Of a DNA stretch of 26,979 nt, positions 22,892 through 26,979 are shown one piece after another. The notes under the pieces are model-generated. The model saw only the letters and a list, made by a program, of their open reading frames with translations. It was not told the origin of the DNA and searched no databases. Made by a program: the position numbers and the translations under genes. Position 1 is the first letter of the stretch; each line of letters starts with the position of its first letter. This stretch comes from an uncultured Lachnospiraceae bacterium (GTDB taxonomy: Bacteria; Bacillota_A; Clostridia; Lachnospirales; Lachnospiraceae), in assembly GCA_910587905.1 (NCBI GenBank), contig CAJUOF010000256.1:1-26979 (forward strand), in the 5' to 3' direction.

Positions 22892-24010
22892 ATGAGAAAA
22901 CACAACCTGGTTAAAAAAGTGATCGCTATGACGATGGTCATCGCCATGAGCTTCTCCCTGCTTGCCTGCGGAGGCGGCGAGAAGGAGACAGAGGCTCCGG
23001 CGACGAAGAAGGAACAGACGGCGGGAGAGACAGGAGCAGCGGACGCGGAGCGTGCAGACGGGACGGACGGTGCCGGAACGACGGCGGCCGGCGGAGAAAA
23101 CGGAGAGAAGAAGGACTTGAAGGTTGCCATCGTGAAGCAGATGGACCATGCATCTCTGGACGAGATCGCAGAGGCGGTTGCGGCAGAGCTTGACAAACTG
23201 GCTGCGGACAACGGCATTGCCATTGAGTATGAGATTTATTCCGGACAGGGGGAGCAGAATACATTGAAGCAGATCGGCGACCAGGCGGTTGCGGATGAGG
23301 TGGACGTGATCATTCCCATCGCGACTCTGGCGGCCCAGGTGATGACGGTCTGCGCCGAGGAGACGAAGACGCCCGTGGTCTATGCGGCGATCTCCGACCC
23401 GGAGGCGGCTGAGGTGATCGGCATAGATTATGTCAGGGGAACCAGCGATGCGCTGAATACGGAATTTATCATGGACATGATGTTCAAGCAGAATCCGGAC
23501 ATCAAGAAGGTGGGACTTCTGTATTCCCTGTCGGAGGCCAATTCTGCTACTCCCATTGCCGAGGCGAAGGCTTATTTGGACGCAAAACAGATTCCATATA
23601 CGGAGGCGACGGCCAACACCAACGATGAGGTGATTGCGGCGGCCAGCGTCCTGGTTTCGGAGGACGTGGATGCGATCTTCACACCCACCGACAACGTGAT
23701 CATGTCGGCGGAGCTTGCCATTGCGGACACGTTGATTGAGGCAGGCATTCCCCATTACACCGGGGCGGATTCGTTTGTGCGGAACGGGGCTTTCATTACC
23801 TGCGGCGTCAATTATACGGACCTTGGGACGAGGACGGCGGACCTGGCTTACGAGGCGGTGACGGAGGGCTTGGAAGGCATGGAGGATTATTATAAGATGG
23901 ACGGCGGCATTATCACCGTCAACACGGAGACGGCGGAGGGCCTTAAAATCGACTATTCCATCTTCAAGGACATGGGAGAGCTGGTGGAGGTTCAGACCAC
24001 GGAGGAGTAA
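22892..24010 (+). CDS. trpX: ABC transporter substrate-binding lipoprotein (TrpX-like)
   Basis: 372 residues. The signal peptide ends in lipobox SLLACGGG with Cys26 as the lipidation site, then a charged, Ala/Glu/Gly-rich linker, then an ABC_sub_bind (PF04392-type) two-lobe domain: AIVKQMDHASLDEI, YSGQGEQNTLKQIGDQAVAD, VVYAAISDPEAAEV and KKVGLLYSLSEANSATPIAE. This family pairs with TrpY/TrpZ in Firmicutes, typically downstream of Trp T-boxes, and is implicated in tryptophan (or other aromatic compound) uptake. TAGGAGG precedes the ATG. The T-box with a TGG specifier supports tryptophan or a precursor as ligand. Confidence 0.92.
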   Translation: MRKHNLVKKVIAMTMVIAMSFSLLACGGGEKETEAPATKKEQTAGETGAADAERADGTDGAGTTAAGGENGEKKDLKVAIVKQMDHASLDEIAEAVAAELDKLAADNGIAIEYEIYSGQGEQNTLKQIGDQAVADEVDVIIPIATLAAQVMTVCAEETKTPVVYAAISDPEAAEVIGIDYVRGTSDALNTEFIMDMMFKQNPDIKKVGLLYSLSEANSATPIAEAKAYLDAKQIPYTEATANTNDEVIAAASVLVSEDVDAIFTPTDNVIMSAELAIADTLIEAGIPHYTGADSFVRNGAFITCGVNYTDLGTRTADLAYEAVTEGLEGMEDYYKMDGGIITVNTETAEGLKIDYSIFKDMGELVEVQTTEE

Positions 24011-24032
24011 TCAGTAAGAAGGGAGCATTCTC

Positions 24033-24944
24033 ATGATTTTTATCACTCAGACGGCCCTGGAGCTGGGCTTCATGTATGCGCTGGTTTCTATGGCTTTGTT
24101 TTTAAGTTACCGGGTGCTGGACATTGCGGACCTGACCACGGACGGGAGTTTTGTGCTGGGAATGGCCGTGTCGGTTTCGTTGGCGGCGGCAGGACATCCG
24201 TTTCTGGCGGTTCCTGCGGCCATGCTGGCGGGAGCAGCGGCGGGCTTTGTGACTGCCTTTCTCCAGACGAAAATGGGAGTGCCCTCGATTTTGGCGGGCA
24301 TTGTCACCAACACGGGCCTTTACACGGTCAATCTGATGGCTATGGGATGGAGTTCCAATGTGAACCTGTTAAAGCAGGAGACGATCTTCAGCCTGTTTAA
24401 GGGGACAGGAATCGGCGGCGGCTGGTATGAATTTGTGCTGGCGGCAGTCATCGTCGTGCTGGCGGGATTGTTTTTGGTTTGGTTCCTGGGAACCAGGCTG
24501 GGACTTTCCATCCGGGCCACCGGGGACAATCGGGACATGGTGCGGGCATCGTCGGTTAATCCGGTGCTCACGGTGACGGTCGGCCTGTGCATTTCCAACG
24601 CACTGACAGCTCTTTCGGGGGCCGTGGTGGGACAGCTCCAGAAGTCGGCGGATATTAACGGCGGCACCGGGATCGTGGTGGTGGGTCTGGCCTGCCTGAT
24701 CATCGGCGAGACGGTCGTCGGCCGGGGCTCTGTGAAGCGGGGCGTCCTCGCCGTGGTGGTGGGAAGCGTCATTTATCGGTTCATCTATGCCGTTGTCCTG
24801 AAGACCAAGATCGTTCCCATTGAATGTCTGAAGCTGGTGACGGCTGTGGTCGTGGCTCTCGCCATCGCCATGCCGTCCCTCAAGGCTTACGCCGCTTTGA
24901 GAAAGCGCATATGGACGGCTTCCAGAACGAAAGGGGGTCGTTGA
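24033..24944 (+). CDS. trpY: ABC transporter permease (TrpY-like)
   Basis: 303 residues, a BPD_transp_2-type permease with about eight hydrophobic segments. It opens TQTALELGFMYALVSMALFL, with LTTDGSFVLGMAVSVSLAAA and the loop GLSIRATGDNRDMVRASSVN typical of this branch. It forms the membrane channel of the T-box-controlled importer. The stop is one base before the ATPase start, so the pair is translationally linked. GAAGGGAGC lies upstream of the ATG. Confidence 0.92.
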   Translation: MIFITQTALELGFMYALVSMALFLSYRVLDIADLTTDGSFVLGMAVSVSLAAAGHPFLAVPAAMLAGAAAGFVTAFLQTKMGVPSILAGIVTNTGLYTVNLMAMGWSSNVNLLKQETIFSLFKGTGIGGGWYEFVLAAVIVVLAGLFLVWFLGTRLGLSIRATGDNRDMVRASSVNPVLTVTVGLCISNALTALSGAVVGQLQKSADINGGTGIVVVGLACLIIGETVVGRGSVKRGVLAVVVGSVIYRFIYAVVLKTKIVPIECLKLVTAVVVALAIAMPSLKAYAALRKRIWTASRTKGGR

Positions 24945-24945
24945 G

Positions 24946-25746
24946 ATGCTTCGGATTGAATCCATATCGAAAACCTTTAACCCGGGGACGGTCAATGAGA
25001 AGAAGGCCCTTTCCGGCCTGTCCCTTCATCTGGAACCGGGGGATTTTGTCACCATTGTCGGCTCCAACGGGGCGGGAAAGTCCACTCTCTTCGGTGCCGT
25101 GGCCGGGAGCTTTTATGTGGACGGGGGCTCCATTGCCCTGGACGGAAGGGACATTACCTTTCTGCCGGAGTATAAGCGGAGTCGTATGATCGGGCGGCTG
25201 TTCCAGGATCCTTTGAAGGGAACGGCTCCCCACATGACCATCGAGGAAAACTTGGCGCTGGCCTATCTGCGGACTTCGAGGGGGGCAGCTCCTTTCAGCC
25301 GTATTTCCAAAAAGGATCGGGTGTTTTTCCGGGAACGGCTCGCACTTCTTGACATGGGGCTGGAGGATCGGATGAGCCAGCCGGTGGGCCTGCTCTCCGG
25401 CGGCCAGCGGCAGGCCTTAACGCTCCTCATGTCGACGATTGTGCCGCCGAAGCTTTTGCTTCTGGATGAGCATACGGCGGCCCTGGACCCAGGGGCGGCG
25501 GAAAAGATTCTGGCCTTGACGAAGGAGATTGTTTCCTCCAATCGGATCACCTGCATGATGGTGACCCACAATATGAGCCAGGCCCTTGACCTAGGAAACC
25601 GCACCTTCATGATGGCGGACGGGAAGATTGTTCTGGACATTTCCGGCAAAGAGCGGGACGGCATGACCGTCGACGGGCTCCTGACACGCTTTAGGGACCG
25701 CGCCGGCCGCGCCCTCGACAACGACCGGATCCTCCTGTCTAAGTAG
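24946..25746 (+). CDS. trpZ: ABC transporter ATP-binding protein (TrpZ-like)
   Basis: 266 residues, one ATPase domain: Walker A GSNGAGKST (39-47), Q-loop LFQDPLKGT, signature LSGGQRQAL (150-158), Walker B LLLLDEHTAALDP (170-182) with the DEHTAALDP form characteristic of this transporter branch in place of DEPT, and the switch His in MVTHNMSQAL. It energises the importer. AAGGGGG stands upstream of the ATG. A weak GC-rich hairpin without a T-run (25763-25785) follows the stop. Confidence 0.93.
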   Translation: MLRIESISKTFNPGTVNEKKALSGLSLHLEPGDFVTIVGSNGAGKSTLFGAVAGSFYVDGGSIALDGRDITFLPEYKRSRMIGRLFQDPLKGTAPHMTIEENLALAYLRTSRGAAPFSRISKKDRVFFRERLALLDMGLEDRMSQPVGLLSGGQRQALTLLMSTIVPPKLLLLDEHTAALDPGAAEKILALTKEIVSSNRITCMMVTHNMSQALDLGNRTFMMADGKIVLDISGKERDGMTVDGLLTRFRDRAGRALDNDRILLSK

Positions 25747-25826
25747 AGGTGCCTGCCCTCCGGGCGGCTGTCCCCAGGCGCCGCCTCTTCCCCATAGGTT
25801 TCCTCATTTTATTGTTTTGAAAGTCA

Positions 25827-25886
25827 GGAGAAATACCGCCGGGGGCGTCCCGCAGTCCTATATAGGAAGACCGGCGGCATTTCTCC
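25827..25886. repeat. 60-bp intergenic inverted repeat with nested palindrome
   Basis: Arms 25827-25842 and 25871-25886 match at 15 of 16 positions, starting GGAGAAAT and ending ATTTCTCC. Inside the loop lies a second, perfect palindrome TCCTATATAGGA (25856-25867). No T-run follows, so it is not a standard terminator. It could be a mobile palindromic (REP/MITE-like) unit, an mRNA-stabilising structure or a protein-binding site. It sits between trpZ and the ilvE promoter. Confidence 0.7.
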
Positions 25887-25932
25887 GTGTTGCCTGCTAA
25901 AACAAAAATGAAGAAACTTATGGGAAAGAGGA

Positions 25933-25961
25933 TTGAAAATCACTTTTGGTTGCGGTATACT
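25933..25961 (+). promoter_or_regulatory. Promoter of branched-chain aminotransferase gene
   Basis: TTGAAA (25933-25938) and TATACT (25956-25961) have a 17-base spacer. The transcript should start near 25968, leaving a leader of about 44 bases before the ATG at 26012. No T-box or other leader structure fits in it. Confidence 0.8.
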
Positions 25962-26011
25962 TTAAGAAAATTTATGGCTGCCGGCAGACAGCAGAATGGA
26001 GACTGATAACA

Positions 26012-26906
26012 ATGGAAAAGAAAAACATTGACTGGGGAAATCTCGGATTTGCCTACATGGAAACAGACAAGCGGTTTGTCTCCAACTTTAAAGGCGGCGC
26101 ATGGGACGAGGGCGCGCTGATTTCGGATGCCAACGTGACCATGAGCGAGTGTGCCTGCGTGCTCCAGTATGCGCAGACCTGCTTCGAGGGCTTGAAGGCA
26201 TATACCACAGAGGACGGACACATCGTGACCTTCCGACCCGATTTAAACGCAGAGAGGATGGAAGCTTCCGCAAAGCGCCTGGAGATGCCTGTGTTCCCGA
26301 AGGAGCGTTTCATCGACGCAGTGGTTCAGGTGGTGGCGGCCAACGAAGCTTACGTGCCCCCCTTCGGCTCCGGAGCGACTCTGTACCTGCGGCCCTATAT
26401 GTATGGAAAGAACGCGGTTATCGGCGTGAAGCCCGCGGACGAGTTCGAGTTCCGGGTGTTCTGCACACCGGTGGGCCCCTACTTTAAAGGCGGTGTCAAG
26501 CCCCTGACCATCCGGGTCAGTGATTTTGACCGTGCGGCTCCCAACGGAACTGGACATATCAAGGCAGGACTTAACTATGCCATGAGCCTCTATGCCATCA
26601 TGTCCGCCCACAGGGAGGGATTCGATGAGAACATGTATCTGGATCCGAAGACCAGGACAAAGGTGGAGGAGACCGGCGGAGCCAATTTCCTGTTCGTGAC
26701 GAAGGACAACAAGGTGGTGACGCCAAAGTCCGGAAGCATCCTGCCCTCCATCACCCGCCGTTCCCTGGTCCACGTGGCGAAGGAATATCTGGGACTGGAA
26801 GTGGAAGAGCGTGAGGTGTTCTTTGACGAGGTGAAGGATTTCGCAGAGTGCGGCCTTTGCGGTACGGCGGCGGTGATCTCCCCTGTGGGTAAGATCGTGG
26901 ATCACG
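26012..26906 (+). CDS. ilvE: Branched-chain amino acid aminotransferase, truncated by contig end
   Basis: About 298 genuine residues from ATG 26012, with GGAG about ten bases upstream. The frame stays open upstream to 25946, but that precedes the promoter. Class IV PLP aminotransferase: the PLP lysine is Lys184 in GTGHIKAGLNYA. LYLRPYMYG and EETGGANFLFV are family motifs, the latter supplying the phosphate-binding side of the pocket. It transfers amino groups between Leu/Ile/Val and 2-oxoglutarate. Relatives run about 340-360 residues, so the C-terminus is missing. The last seven residues of the apparent frame, EIGRAHV before a TGA, are essentially translated adapter and not protein. Confidence 0.93.
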
Positions 26907-26979
26907 AGATCGGAAGAGCACACGTCTGAACTCCAGTCACGTAACCGAATCTCGTATGCCGTCTTCTGCTTGAAAAAAA
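26907..26979 (+). other. Illumina TruSeq adapter with index (artefact)
   Basis: From 26907 the sequence is the standard TruSeq read-1 adapter (AGATCGGAAGAGC ... CCAGTCAC to 26940), an 8-base index GTAACCGA (26941-26948), the ATCTCGTATGCCGTCTTC flow-cell tail ending at 26972, and seven A. This is read-through adapter left in the assembly, not genome. Confidence 0.98.

Noticed and set aside
22733..23755. 340-residue minus-strand frame over the T-box terminator and trpX
   Set aside because: It overlaps a recognisable lipoprotein gene and riboswitch and has no RBS or family motif; shadow frame.

Overview
The window looks like one end of a contig from an anaerobic, low-to-medium GC Gram-positive bacterium, most likely a gut-type Clostridia/Lachnospiraceae member (inference). 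The signs are strong AGGAGG-type ribosome binding sites, consensus sigma-A promoters with 17-base spacers, a tRNA gene with no encoded CCA, a tryptophan T-box leader, and anaerobe-type flavoenzymes (an Fe-S old-yellow-enzyme relative and a ferredoxin-fused EtfA). The right end is not genomic: from about 26907 it is Illumina TruSeq adapter with an 8-base index, and this truncates the last gene.

Layout. (1) 95-497: decayed AlbA_2/Schlafen-type DNA-binding gene. (2) 577-3940, GC-rich: LysR regulator divergent from a nitrilase and an AGCS sodium:amino acid symporter, closed by a terminator. (3) 3996-4540: remnant of a RelE/ParE toxin-antitoxin module whose internal deletion fuses the toxin end to the antitoxin tail, then tRNA-Val(GAC) with its own terminator and promoter. 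(4) 4576-4784: AT-rich decayed coding remnant. (5) 4804-21895: a catabolic island framed by two paralogous LacI-family regulators, both on the minus strand. (6) 22435-25746, GC-rich: a Trp-specific T-box leader controlling a TrpXYZ-type ABC transporter. (7) 26012-26906: truncated branched-chain aminotransferase.

The island (6206-20876, all plus strand, tightly spaced) encodes two small C_GCAxxG_C_C cysteine proteins, a broken and an intact Gfo/Idh/MocA sugar oxidoreductase, two TIM-barrel sugar-phosphate isomerase/epimerase family enzymes, a ribose-type ABC importer (binding protein, double ATPase, permease), an iron-type alcohol dehydrogenase, a bicupin, a trimethylamine-dehydrogenase-like Fe-S flavoenzyme, and EtfB plus ferredoxin-fused EtfA. 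Inference: the importer brings in a sugar-like or glycosidic compound. The Gfo/Idh, TIM-barrel and ADH enzymes oxidise, rearrange or cleave it, and the flavoenzyme/Etf pair removes electrons from, or delivers them to, an intermediate. There is no kinase and no classical glycosidase, so the substrate is open. I do not recognise this exact gene combination as a described pathway, and it is the best candidate here for a new system.

The island also shows wear: a deleted Gfo/Idh gene, a four-copy 17-bp tandem repeat, and a binding protein whose lipobox cysteine is replaced by tyrosine.
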